DNA of 64,000 nt from the NCBI GenBank assembly GCA_024693365.1, contig JAILLF010000023.1, positions 1-64,000 of the forward strand, read 5' to 3'. Positions 50,869-59,176 of the stretch are shown piece by piece (positions within the stretch are counted from its first letter, which is position 1; every line of letters begins with the position of its first letter). The DNA is from Acetatifactor sp. GTDB taxonomy: Bacteria > Bacillota > Clostridia > Lachnospirales > Lachnospiraceae. Made by a program: the position numbers and the translations under genes. Under the pieces are notes generated by a model. That model was not told the DNA's origin. It was given only the letters and a program-made list of their open reading frames with translations, and searched no databases.

Positions 50869-52324
50869 CCCAAAACAAAAATAACGGAGCATCACTCAGG
50901 TCATGCTCCCGCAAAACCCTCTTACCGACCTCTTCATCCGCCCCCCACTCCGAAAAGCCTGCCTCCTTGGCAAGAATTCCGTCCCACTGCGGTCTGTGGT
51001 GCCTGCTGGCAGGCATGGCCAGCGTGATCCCGGCATTTTCCTCACTCAGTTCCTTTGTGATCCCGATATGCCCATACACGTCCTTCGGCTTCACCCAAGA
51101 TTCCTTCTGATTATGATTGCGGACGTTGTCTGCATAATTCGCGTCGAAATTTAGAAGAATCCCTCCGGGCCTTAAGAGCCTGTACCATTCATTGTATGCT
51201 TTCCCGGGATCAGGAAGAGTCCAGGTCACGTTCCTCGTTACGATCACATCGAAGCTTTCCTCTGCAAAGTCTGTCTCCTGTACGTCCATTTGCAGAAAGC
51301 ATGCATCGACCTTAAACAGTTCAGCTGTTTTCCGTGCTTCCTCCAGCATGGATGCCGTCAGGTCAATCCCCGTCACTCGGTGGCCCTCCCTGCCAAGCAG
51401 TACGGCAAAATAACCCGTTCCCGTTCCCGCATCCAATACGTCCAGCGCTTTACCGCAGGGAATTCTCGCATTTAATTCAGCGCTCCAGCGGTCGCTGATC
51501 TCATCATGCAGCTCATTTAGTCGGATGGCATTAAAATCTTTTGTCCGGATCGTCCAATATTTCTGAACGCGCTCTCTTACGTCCTTCACTTCCATCACCG
51601 ATTCGATCAGCTTTTGGGTATAGGCTTCCTTGGGTTCATGGATGATCTGCCGCGCGTCACCCTCTTCCACGATAACGCCGTCCTTCATGACAAGGATCCG
51701 GTCGCACAGATTACTTACCACCGCAAGATCATGCGACACAAACAAGGCGGAGGTTCCCGTGTCCCTGCAGATTCCGGAGAGAAGCCGCAGAATCTGCGCC
51801 TGATTGGATACGTCGAGTGCGCTTGTGATCTCATCGCAGAGCAGGATCTCGGGATGAACCGAAAGCGCCCTGGCGATCGCAAATCGTTGGCACTGTCCGC
51901 CGCTAAGATTTCCGGGCCTGCGCTCCATGAGCTCTTTTGACAGCCCTACGCGCTCAGAAAGCTCATTTAAGTCTGGTTTTTCCGCCCTTCCAAGAAGACT
52001 GTTTGTCGTCTCCCGGATGGAATCCGCAATGGTTCTTCTCGGATGAAAGGAAGCCACTGCATCCTGAAAGATCATCTGCATCCTGCGGTAATCATCTTTT
52101 GTGCGCTTGGCGGACAAGGGCTTCCCGTCAAGAAGAATTTCTCCCGCATCCGGCTTTTCGAGTCCGCTGACAAGCTTAAGAAGCGTCGTCTTTCCGCTCC
52201 CGCTCTCTCCGACAATTCCCAGGATTTCACCCTTTTTTAGAGAAAAACTAACTCCCTTCAGCGCCTGATTTACTGCCTGTTTGTCGCCATATGTTTTTGA
52301 AAGATTCTTTATTTCTAGAATCAT
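50858..52324 (-). CDS. ABC transporter ATPase - SAM methyltransferase fusion
   Basis: 488 residues. Residues 1 to about 245 are a NikE/OppF-type ATPase: Walker A GIVGESGSGKTTLLKLVSGL, Q-loop MIFQDAVASFHPRRT, signature NLSGGQCQRFAIARAL, Walker B ILLCDEITSALDV. Residues ~250-488 are a class I methyltransferase: VLDAGTGTGYFAVLLGREGH, VTGIDLTASMLEEARK, VIVTRNVTWTLPDPGKAYNE. That half closely resembles the free methyltransferase at 56599-57366. It overlaps the upstream ATPase gene by 4 bp. This is a highly unusual architecture for an importer ATPase. Confidence 0.93.
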   Translation of the reverse strand: MILEIKNLSKTYGDKQAVNQALKGVSFSLKKGEILGIVGESGSGKTTLLKLVSGLEKPDAGEILLDGKPLSAKRTKDDYRRMQMIFQDAVASFHPRRTIADSIRETTNSLLGRAEKPDLNELSERVGLSKELMERRPGNLSGGQCQRFAIARALSVHPEILLCDEITSALDVSNQAQILRLLSGICRDTGTSALFVSHDLAVVSNLCDRILVMKDGVIVEEGDARQIIHEPKEAYTQKLIESVMEVKDVRERVQKYWTIRTKDFNAIRLNELHDEISDRWSAELNARIPCGKALDVLDAGTGTGYFAVLLGREGHRVTGIDLTASMLEEARKTAELFKVDACFLQMDVQETDFAEESFDVIVTRNVTWTLPDPGKAYNEWYRLLRPGGILLNFDANYADNVRNHNQKESWVKPKDVYGHIGITKELSEENAGITLAMPASRHHRPQWDGILAKEAGFSEWGADEEVGKRVLREHDLSDAPLFLFWARK

Positions 52325-53106
52325 AGCGTTCCTCCAAGCTTAGGAATTGCCGCGATCAGGCTCTTTACGTAATCATGCCGAGGATGATTTAATATCTCAT
52401 CTGCCGTCCCCAGTTCGATAAGCCTGCCCTGATACATTATCCCAATACGGTCAGCCAGAAAACCCGCCATTGCAAGATTGTGCGTCACTATGATCTGAGA
52501 AATGCCGCTCTCGTCCCGAAGCTTCTTTAATTCCTGTGCCACCTGAAGCTGGATGGTAGCATCCAGGGCACTGGTAGGCTCATCGCAAAGCAGGATTTCC
52601 TGACCTGACAGCATGGCCAATGCAAGTGCCATGCGCTGATTCATTCCGCCGCTGAGCATGTACGGGCATTCGCTCAGTAACTTCTCCGCATCCTTCAGAT
52701 CCACTTTTTCAAACGCATCCCTTACCTGCCGCATAAAAGAAGCCTTCTCATAGATCCCGTGGCTCTTTAGCGTTTCAATAAACTGCTTTCCGTATGGGCG
52801 GATTGGGTTGAAGGCCGCACCGGGACTTTGAAACACCATGCCCATTTTTCTGGTGCAAAGCTTATGACGCTTCTTGAGAGAGAGAGATGACAATTCTGTT
52901 CCCTCTAACCGGATCTCTCCCGACTTCAATTGAATCTCCGGTGATGAGATCAGCGCCTTTAACACCGTACTTTTCCCGCTTCCGCTTTCTCCTGCAAGAC
53001 AAAAGATCTCACCGCGCTCCAACGTAAAGGATAAATCCTCTATGATGTTTTTCTCTCCGTACCCGGCGGTCAGGGAAAGGATTTCCAGGACTGTTTCCTT
53101 CTTCAT
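52321..53106 (-). CDS. Nickel/peptide ABC importer ATPase (NikD/DppD type)
   Basis: 261 residues. Walker A is CLAGESGSGKSTVLKALISS, the Q-loop MVFQSPGAAFNPIRPYGKQF, the signature MLSGGMNQRMALALAML and Walker B ILLCDEPTSALDA. The C-terminal PRHDYVKSLIAAIPKLGGTL is the NikD/OppD-type tail. GGGAGGG precedes the ATG at 53106, four bases into the end of the permease gene (ATGA). It pairs with the fused ATPase that follows, giving the two different ATPases usual in this importer class. Confidence 0.93.
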   Translation of the reverse strand: MKKETVLEILSLTAGYGEKNIIEDLSFTLERGEIFCLAGESGSGKSTVLKALISSPEIQLKSGEIRLEGTELSSLSLKKRHKLCTRKMGMVFQSPGAAFNPIRPYGKQFIETLKSHGIYEKASFMRQVRDAFEKVDLKDAEKLLSECPYMLSGGMNQRMALALAMLSGQEILLCDEPTSALDATIQLQVAQELKKLRDESGISQIIVTHNLAMAGFLADRIGIMYQGRLIELGTADEILNHPRHDYVKSLIAAIPKLGGTL

Positions 53107-53936
53107 TCTTTCCCTCCCACTTCCAGATAGTCCCTGAGGCAATCGCCAAGATAATTAAAGATCATGACCGTCAAAACCGTGGCCGCTGCAGGCGCAAATA
53201 CGGCCCATGGCGCAAGCTGCACGTAGGATCTCGACAAATTGATCATGCTACCCCATTCTGCCTGCGGTTCCGTTACGCCAATGCCAAGAAACGAAAGACC
53301 TGCAATGCCGATCATCATCACTCCGATCTGTGTTGTCGCATTTACGATCAGGGGTCCAAGCATGTTTGGCAACAGCGTCTTTACCATGATTGTAAAGGCA
53401 TTACATCCCGAAAGCTTTGCCGCCTGTACGTAGGGCTCTTTTTTGAGCGAAAGAACCTGCGCCCTTGCAAGACGCGCATAGATTGTCCATCCCGTGATTC
53501 CCATTGCCAGCATGGCATTCCCCATTCCTCCGCCCAAAATGCCTGCGACGGCAATGGCGATCACCATCTGCGGGAATGCCAGCATGACGTCTGCCAGACG
53601 CATGATCAGACTGTCTGCCACGCCCTCAAACCATCCGGCGATCAGTCCCAAAACCGTTCCTGCGACAAACGTGATCATCACCAGCGAAACAGCAGAAAAT
53701 ATAGAGGTTCTGGCCCCCATAAGAACGCGGGAGCAAATACACCTCCCATAGCGGTCCGTTCCCATGGGAAACTCCTTGCAAGGCGCCTGATTCATGACTT
53801 TGGCTGACGTTGCGAAAGGATCATTGGGGCACAAAAGCGGCGCGAGCAGACTTAAAATGATCAGGAAGCCCGCAAGTGCCAGGAAGATCCAGAGCTTTGT
53901 TTTCAAGTGCGATAAAGGTATTTTTCTCTTTTTCAA
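53103..53936 (-). CDS. Nickel/peptide ABC importer permease (NikC/DppC type)
   Basis: 277 residues. An N-terminal helix (LWIFLALAGFLIILSLLAPL), the DppC-type extracytoplasmic segment LCPNDPFATSAKVMNQAPCK ending EFPMGTDRYGRCICSRVLMG, and the ATPase-contact EAA-type loop near PYVQAAKLSGCNAFTIMVK are seen. About six helices. A TTG at 53936, with AGGAAACGG upstream, is the apparent start. It forms the importer channel with the other permease. Cys in GRCICSR is uncommon and might touch a metal; that is speculation. Confidence 0.9.
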   Translation of the reverse strand: MKKRKIPLSHLKTKLWIFLALAGFLIILSLLAPLLCPNDPFATSAKVMNQAPCKEFPMGTDRYGRCICSRVLMGARTSIFSAVSLVMITFVAGTVLGLIAGWFEGVADSLIMRLADVMLAFPQMVIAIAVAGILGGGMGNAMLAMGITGWTIYARLARAQVLSLKKEPYVQAAKLSGCNAFTIMVKTLLPNMLGPLIVNATTQIGVMMIGIAGLSFLGIGVTEPQAEWGSMINLSRSYVQLAPWAVFAPAAATVLTVMIFNYLGDCLRDYLEVGGKE

Positions 53937-53945
53937 GTCCGTTTC

Positions 53946-54872
53946 CTACCTTTCCCGCAATCTTGGATCGATAAAATGATAGCTGATATCCGTGATCAGA
54001 TTTACGGTCACGTAAATGGCACAGGTCAGGAGCACAAATCCCTGGATCACCGGATAATCCCGGTTGGTAATGGCATCCATCGCGAGCTTCCCAAGCCCCG
54101 GCCAGCGGAAAATCGTTTCGATCACGACGCTTCCGCCAAGAAGCGTTCCGACGGATAATCCAACGATCGTCAGAATATTGATGGACGCATTGTGAAAAAC
54201 ATCCCTTAACACGTAAAACTCCTTGACGCCTCTTGCCCTTGCACCCGCTACAAACGGTTTACCCAGCTGTTCAAGGAATTCCGCGCGAAACTGCCTTACA
54301 AACCTGCTGATGATTGGTATGGACAGCGCAAGACAAGGCAGAATCAGCCCGCGCACGCTCTTATCCGCCACCACGGGAAGCAGTTTTGCCCTGACACATA
54401 TAAAATAAATCAAAAGCACGGAAATCAAAAAGTTGGGAATGGAATTTCCAACAAAACTGATCAGCCGGATCCCGTGATCAAATACGGAATCCTTTTTCAA
54501 CGCCGCCAGAAATGCCAGTGGCACCGCAGCCAACAGGGACAGCAAAATACTTACGACCATCAGGATTGCCGTATTCTTTAGACCCTTCCATAGCTTTTCC
54601 GCAACCGGAAAGCCGTCCTTAAAGGAAACGCCGAGATCAAAACGCATCGCATGGAGCATCCAGTCGCCGTACTGAATGAAAAACGGCCGGAGCAATCCCA
54701 TGTTCTCCCTTGTCTGCATCAGCACTTCTTCTGAGACCGCCACGCCTTGCGCGGAAAGCTTTTTCGAAGCCGCGTCTCCCGGCGTCAGATACATTAAGAG
54801 AAAGGTGAGAAAGCTGACCGCTAACATGATCCACGCCAAATGAAGCAAGCGCTTTCCTACGTACTTAATCAT
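53946..54872 (-). CDS. Nickel/peptide ABC importer permease (NikB/DppB type)
   Basis: 308 residues. It begins MIKYVGKRLLHLAWIMLAVS, the typical DppB/NikB start, and continues with LTFLLMYLTPGDAA. The EAA-type cytoplasmic loop is GKPFVAGARARGVKEFYVLR and the last part is FRWPGLGKLAMDAITNRDYP. About six helices. GGAGAGGAAGCAA precedes the ATG at 54872. It is located between the solute-binding lipoprotein and the second permease genes, so the standard importer order is kept. Confidence 0.93.
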   Translation of the reverse strand: MIKYVGKRLLHLAWIMLAVSFLTFLLMYLTPGDAASKKLSAQGVAVSEEVLMQTRENMGLLRPFFIQYGDWMLHAMRFDLGVSFKDGFPVAEKLWKGLKNTAILMVVSILLSLLAAVPLAFLAALKKDSVFDHGIRLISFVGNSIPNFLISVLLIYFICVRAKLLPVVADKSVRGLILPCLALSIPIISRFVRQFRAEFLEQLGKPFVAGARARGVKEFYVLRDVFHNASINILTIVGLSVGTLLGGSVVIETIFRWPGLGKLAMDAITNRDYPVIQGFVLLTCAIYVTVNLITDISYHFIDPRLRER

Positions 54873-54914
54873 TTGCTTCCTCTCCTTTCTCCTGCCAGAT
54901 TTTTTTTGCGTTCT

Positions 54915-56498
54915 TTACTTGTTTACGTCCGTATCCGCGCTGACTCCGTAAAAGTCAAAGGGACAATTCTCCGCAATGCCGGTAACTCCCTTAGCCGTAA
55001 CCGTCGTCTTGTTGAATAGACCAACGTAACCAAAGGCATTGTCGTCTATGCTCATCTGAACGATCTGGTTTGCGAGCTTCGCACGCTGATTAACGTCAGT
55101 TTCATACTGTAACTGATCGATCAGATCCTCACACTTCTGGTTTGCAAAACCTGCCAGCGCCCACTTGCTGCCTTTTCTGAACAATGCGTCGCAACAGTAA
55201 TAAGGGTCGCCTGACTTATCTGCGATCATGCAATATAGCGCTACGTCATATTCTCCGGTTGCTACGTAAGTGCTGTCAGGATCTTCCTGTACGTTCAAAA
55301 CAGCCTTGATTCCGACGTTCTTAAACTGATCCTGCATCAAAACGGCGATGGAATCCAGTGAACGGGCTGCATAATAGCCAATGCTCAGGGTCAGCGTCTC
55401 ACCGTTCTTTGCATAATAGCCGTCAGATCCCATCACGTAACCGTCTTCCTCCAGCAGGCTCTTTGCCTTTGCAGTATCTACGGCTGGCTTCGTTACCTTT
55501 CCATAAGGAGCTGCCGCACTAAAAGGTCCTACTGCAGGCGAAACCGTTCCGCCAAGGAAATCAGCGATGGAATTTAAGTCCACCGTCAGATTGACTGCCT
55601 GTCTTACTTTATCATCCAAACGGTTCTTGTTCAATACGTAAAACTGAAGTCGCGTTGCCGGGATCTCCGTGAGCACGTAAGATGCGGGATCCGCTGCCAA
55701 GATCTGTTTTGCAGCTGCAGTAACGCTGGTATATCCGTCAATGTCACCGGCCTGCATTGCATTTAACTTCGTCTCGTCATCCTGCATGTAATAAAACATA
55801 GCGCCGTCAAGCTTTACTTCGCCATTCCAATAAGCCGCGTTTTTCTCTACGACCACAGTACCTTCCGGCTCAAAGGATTTGATCACAAAGGGTCCGGTGC
55901 AGACGGGAGCGTTGTCAAAATCCGTCGTGTTGTCAAGATCCATGATGCCAAGCTCCGGCGCGGTAAGATCGCTGAGCATCGTCGGATAAATGTCCGGCGT
56001 GGTGATCTTTAAGGTTTTCTCGCCCTCCGTCGCATAAGTGAAGCTTGCCAGATAGGCAAATCTCTCATTCTCCCTCGCTGCGCGCTGGAGATTACGGCTC
56101 ACCATGTCAGCAGTCAAGGGCGTTTTGTTGGAAAACATAGCGTCCGCGATCTGGAACGTCCACGTCTTACCATCCTCACTCACCGAATATTCCTTTGCCA
56201 GAAGCGGTTTGATTGACATGTCGTCTGCCACGCGGAATAAGGTCTCTGACACTCCGTAAATGGAAGTATACCATCCGTAATAATCCTTGTGTATGTCCAA
56301 ACTGGTATAGCAGAAGCTCTCAGCAAGTCTGATCAGCTTCGGCTCTGCATTGGCGCCCTGAGCTCCCTGTGCACCCTGCGCGCTCTGACTCTGCCCTCCC
56401 TGCGCGGAAGATTCCTCGGATGCCTTGCTGCATGCCGTCATCGCAAACAAAAGGCACAGTATTACCAACAATTTACTGAATTTCGCTAACTTTTTCAT
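54915..56498 (-). CDS. Family-5 solute-binding lipoprotein (nickel/peptide-type)
   Basis: 527 residues. The signal and lipobox are LLVILCLLFAMTACSK, followed by a low-complexity spacer with GAQGAQGAQGAN. The mature part is family 5 (NikA/DppA-like): YGVSETLFRVADDMSIKPLL and FRKGSKWALAGFANQKCEDL. It should capture a ligand at the cell surface for the two permeases. Nickel or a nickel chelate is inferred from the lar genes upstream, because peptide and nickel binders cannot be separated by eye. AGAGGAAAAC precedes the ATG at 56498. Confidence 0.9.
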   Translation of the reverse strand: MKKLAKFSKLLVILCLLFAMTACSKASEESSAQGGQSQSAQGAQGAQGANAEPKLIRLAESFCYTSLDIHKDYYGWYTSIYGVSETLFRVADDMSIKPLLAKEYSVSEDGKTWTFQIADAMFSNKTPLTADMVSRNLQRAARENERFAYLASFTYATEGEKTLKITTPDIYPTMLSDLTAPELGIMDLDNTTDFDNAPVCTGPFVIKSFEPEGTVVVEKNAAYWNGEVKLDGAMFYYMQDDETKLNAMQAGDIDGYTSVTAAAKQILAADPASYVLTEIPATRLQFYVLNKNRLDDKVRQAVNLTVDLNSIADFLGGTVSPAVGPFSAAAPYGKVTKPAVDTAKAKSLLEEDGYVMGSDGYYAKNGETLTLSIGYYAARSLDSIAVLMQDQFKNVGIKAVLNVQEDPDSTYVATGEYDVALYCMIADKSGDPYYCCDALFRKGSKWALAGFANQKCEDLIDQLQYETDVNQRAKLANQIVQMSIDDNAFGYVGLFNKTTVTAKGVTGIAENCPFDFYGVSADTDVNK

Positions 56499-56598
56499 TT
56501 TTGTTTTCCTCTTTCTTTATTTCCGTATGATCCCGTTGATGCTCTCCCCACCGGCGCCCACGAATCCGTTCATGACTGCTCCCATGCGGCTCGTCGGT

Positions 56599-57366
56599 TT
56601 ATGCCTGTTTTTTCACGGCGCGAAGCATGTAGAGCGGCGTTGCTCCGTACGCCACCTTCTCTTTTTCACTCCATAATTCCTCCGTCACGTCCCTTTCAAA
56701 AGAGATTTCCTCAAACGGAAGCTGGTGGAGAATGCCGCAGTCAAAGTCCGGACGAATCGCGCTTCCAAAGACCTGATACTCCGGCGGATCCAATTCGCTG
56801 TCAATATATTCATAGGATCCGTCATAGGTAAAGCCTTTTGAATATTGCTCCAAGCATTGTCTTTCCCTGCGGATGGCTTCCTCCCGGACGGGTCCCGGCT
56901 GATAGGGCAAATGCCAATTTGCATCAAAGATCAGCAGCACGCCGCCCGGCTTTAGCACGCGGTTCCATTCACCGTACACCTTTAAGTGCTCCCGGATCGT
57001 ATGGGTCACATTACGCGAAATGACCAGATCGTAGGTATTGTCCCCAAAGGGCAGTTTCCCGAAATCTCCTTTGATCAGCGTAGGGCTTACCCCCTGTGAA
57101 AGCGCAGTTTCGCACGCATGTCCCAGCATGCGCTCCGATCCGTCGATTCCCGTCACGTCATGCCCTTCCTTCGAAAAAAGCACGCAAAAGAACCCTGGGC
57201 CACATCCTGCATCCAGAATGCGCAAAGGGTTCCCTGCCGGGGCATTTGCCTTGATCCGTTCAAGCCACTTGGCGGGCCGATCCGTAAGCAATTCTTCTCT
57301 TACGTATTTGTTGTAATTGTCGGCCCGAATGTTCCACGTCTCATTAATTTGTTCTTGCGTGAGCAT
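56599..57366 (-). CDS. Class I SAM methyltransferase of the nickel locus
   Basis: 255 residues. SAM motif I is RILDAGCGPGFFCVLFSKEG, then HDVTGIDGSERMLGHACETA, and later YDLVISRNVTHTIREHLKVY and LKPGGVLLIFDANW. Its relation to the C-terminal half of the ATPase fusion is seen in RNVTxT, the xxWxRxLxPGGxLLxFDAN segment and VTGID. The N-terminus MLTQEQINETWNIRADNYNK is short. AAGGTG precedes the ATG at 57366. It is encoded between larC and the solute-binding protein, so a role in metal or cofactor handling is inferred. Its acceptor is unknown. Confidence 0.9.
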   Translation of the reverse strand: MLTQEQINETWNIRADNYNKYVREELLTDRPAKWLERIKANAPAGNPLRILDAGCGPGFFCVLFSKEGHDVTGIDGSERMLGHACETALSQGVSPTLIKGDFGKLPFGDNTYDLVISRNVTHTIREHLKVYGEWNRVLKPGGVLLIFDANWHLPYQPGPVREEAIRRERQCLEQYSKGFTYDGSYEYIDSELDPPEYQVFGSAIRPDFDCGILHQLPFEEISFERDVTEELWSEKEKVAYGATPLYMLRAVKKQA

Positions 57367-57552
57367 GATAGTTCACCTTGGGTCTGCACCTCGCAAGGAC
57401 TTTGCTCCCTTCTGGTCACGGTCATCCGCGCGCGGTGTTTTCCAATCCGTCAAGTTCGTCTCTGACAGCAGGCTCTTCTGATCAAGCTGCCAAAAGGCTG
57501 TTTATTTCATGTTTCCTTAGCTTTCTAGCCTTGTATTCTCCCCCTTACGCCT

Positions 57553-58995
57553 TCAGGCGTTCAAATTCTCCCTTGCCTCCCAGAGACTGATGCCTTGTTC
57601 CCTTGCAATTCTGGCAAGATCCTCAAACTCTGCTTTTTCCCGCTTCGTGCCATAGCCTTCGGAAATCTTTCTGTAAATGGTTCCTCCCGGCGTCTCCACG
57701 GTTTCAACGCTTCTGCTTAGCACGTAACGCTTCATGGCACATTCACGGATGCCGATTGTGGTCGTGTGTTTGAATATGGTTTCCACGATCCCTTCCTTTT
57801 TCTCTTCCGTACATAACGTACGAATCAGGATACCGGGGCGATTTTTTTTCATGCCGATGGGAACGGTATATACGTCCCTTGCTCCCGCCTCAAACAAGCG
57901 CTCCATGGCAAATCCGATCTCCTCACCCGTCATGTCATCCACGTTGCAGCTAAGCTCAAAAATGTCTTCGCGGTCAACCTGCTTCCTGCAGGCTTCTTCG
58001 CCTTGTCCTCCCGCGGTAACCTCAGTTTCACCCAATATGGCCCTGACACAATTTGCCGCCTCAAAATCCTTTTTTCCCATGCCATAGCCGATGGCATTGA
58101 CGCGCATGGCCGGCATGCTGCCGAACTTCGTGGCAAAATGCTTTAGAAGGGCCGCTCCCGTAGGCGTGCAAAGTTCTCCGCGAATGCTTCCGCCATAGAT
58201 CGGCACGTCCTTCAGGATCAGAGCCGTCGCAGGCGCAGGTACGGGGAGAATGCCATGCGCACAATGCACCTGGCCACTTCCCACGTGGACGGGCGAGACA
58301 ATAATCTCACTGGGCGCGAGCTTATCTATCAAAAGGCATACCGCCACAACGTCTGCAACGGCATCCATGGTGCCTACTTCATGAAAATGAATCTCCGTAA
58401 CGGGCTTGCCATGCACCTGGCTTTCCGCTGCCGCGATCAGCCCGTAAACCGCCATCACGTCATCCTGCACTTTCTGCGGCAAATGCAGATGATCTCTTAC
58501 AATATGCTCTATGTCGCCCATGGACGCATGGTGGTGATGACCGTGATGATGATCATGATCGTGGTCGTGGTCGTGATCGTGGTGATGGTCATGGTCGTGA
58601 TCATGGTCGTGATCGTGGTGATGGTCATGGTCGTGATCATGGTCGTGATCGTGGTGATGGTCATGGTCGTGATCGTGGTGATGATCGTGGTGATGGTCGC
58701 GATCGTGGTGATGGTCGTGATCGTGGTGATGGTCATGGTCGTGATCATGGTCGTGGTCATGATCTTCATGGTGATGATCATGACTCTCCTCTTCCTCACC
58801 ATGGATGGTGACGCGCATATGCGTACCCGTAATCCCACATTTTACGGAAGCTTCCTTCTGATACTTGACGCCAGGAATGCCAAGTCCATTTAGCTCTTCC
58901 AGGAATCCATCCGGATCCGGTAACAGCTCCAGTAATGCAGCCGTCAACATGTCACCAGCCGCTCCCATACCACAGTCCAAGTACAAAGCCTCCAT
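57553..58995 (-). CDS. larC: LarC, nickel insertion into pincer cofactor, with His/Asp-rich insert
   Basis: 480 residues in one frame. LarC inserts nickel into pyridinium-3,5-bisthiocarboxylic acid mononucleotide. The family start MEALYLDCGMGAAGDMLTAA is intact; ALLKHFATKFGSMPAMRVNA, GYGMGKKDFEAANCVRAILG and LSCNVDDMTGEEIGFAMERL follow. Residues ~72-156 are an 85-residue insert of almost pure His and Asp, much longer than the His-rich loops I know in LarC. Some homologues need a frameshift; this one does not. AGGAGG six bases upstream of the ATG at 58995 sets the start. Confidence 0.93.
   Translation of the reverse strand: MEALYLDCGMGAAGDMLTAALLELLPDPDGFLEELNGLGIPGVKYQKEASVKCGITGTHMRVTIHGEEEESHDHHHEDHDHDHDHDHDHHHDHDHHHDRDHHHDHHHDHDHDHHHDHDHDHDHDHHHDHDHDHDHDHHHDHDHDHDHDHHHGHHHHASMGDIEHIVRDHLHLPQKVQDDVMAVYGLIAAAESQVHGKPVTEIHFHEVGTMDAVADVVAVCLLIDKLAPSEIIVSPVHVGSGQVHCAHGILPVPAPATALILKDVPIYGGSIRGELCTPTGAALLKHFATKFGSMPAMRVNAIGYGMGKKDFEAANCVRAILGETEVTAGGQGEEACRKQVDREDIFELSCNVDDMTGEEIGFAMERLFEAGARDVYTVPIGMKKNRPGILIRTLCTEEKKEGIVETIFKHTTTIGIRECAMKRYVLSRSVETVETPGGTIYRKISEGYGTKREKAEFEDLARIAREQGISLWEARENLNA
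58529..58783. repeat. 36-bp tandem repeat encoding the LarC His/Asp tract
   Basis: GTGGTGATGG starts at 58579, 58615 and 58651, giving a 36-bp period (12 codons). Neighbouring units are shortened forms. The copies are near identical, so slippage could change the length of the tract without breaking the frame. Confidence 0.85.
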
Positions 58996-59010
58996 ACGCA
59001 TCCTCCTTTT

Positions 59011-59115
59011 CTGCTCCTTACTACCGCCTGAAACTCCATTTGGTCTTTTGGGCGGTACTGTTCTTGCTCCCTTACTACCGCCTGATACTCCTTTTGACCT
59101 TCCGGGCGGTACAAT
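59011..59115. repeat. Two tandem TACCGCC/GGCGGTA hairpins between larB and larC
   Basis: CTTACTACCGCCTGA...GGGCGGTAC occurs twice, with stems TACCGCC (59022-59028) to GGCGGTA (59051-59057) and TACCGCC (59076-59082) to GGCGGTA (59105-59111), about 54 bp apart. They lie in the 181-bp gap between larB and larC and end near the larC ribosome binding site. They may set mRNA stability or processing. Confidence 0.75.
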
Positions 59116-59176
59116 TGACCTTATCCACAGCTACGGGCGGATCAGGTTCCGGGCAAATTGCCTCAGACAGATTCAC

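Noticed and set aside
57367..57552. Gene or regulator between larC and the methyltransferase gene
   Set aside because: Only short frames without a ribosome site; nothing structured was convincing.
58255..58893. Antisense frame opposite larC rich in Val/Met
   Set aside because: It is the mirror of the His/Asp repeat in larC; low complexity, no start signal.
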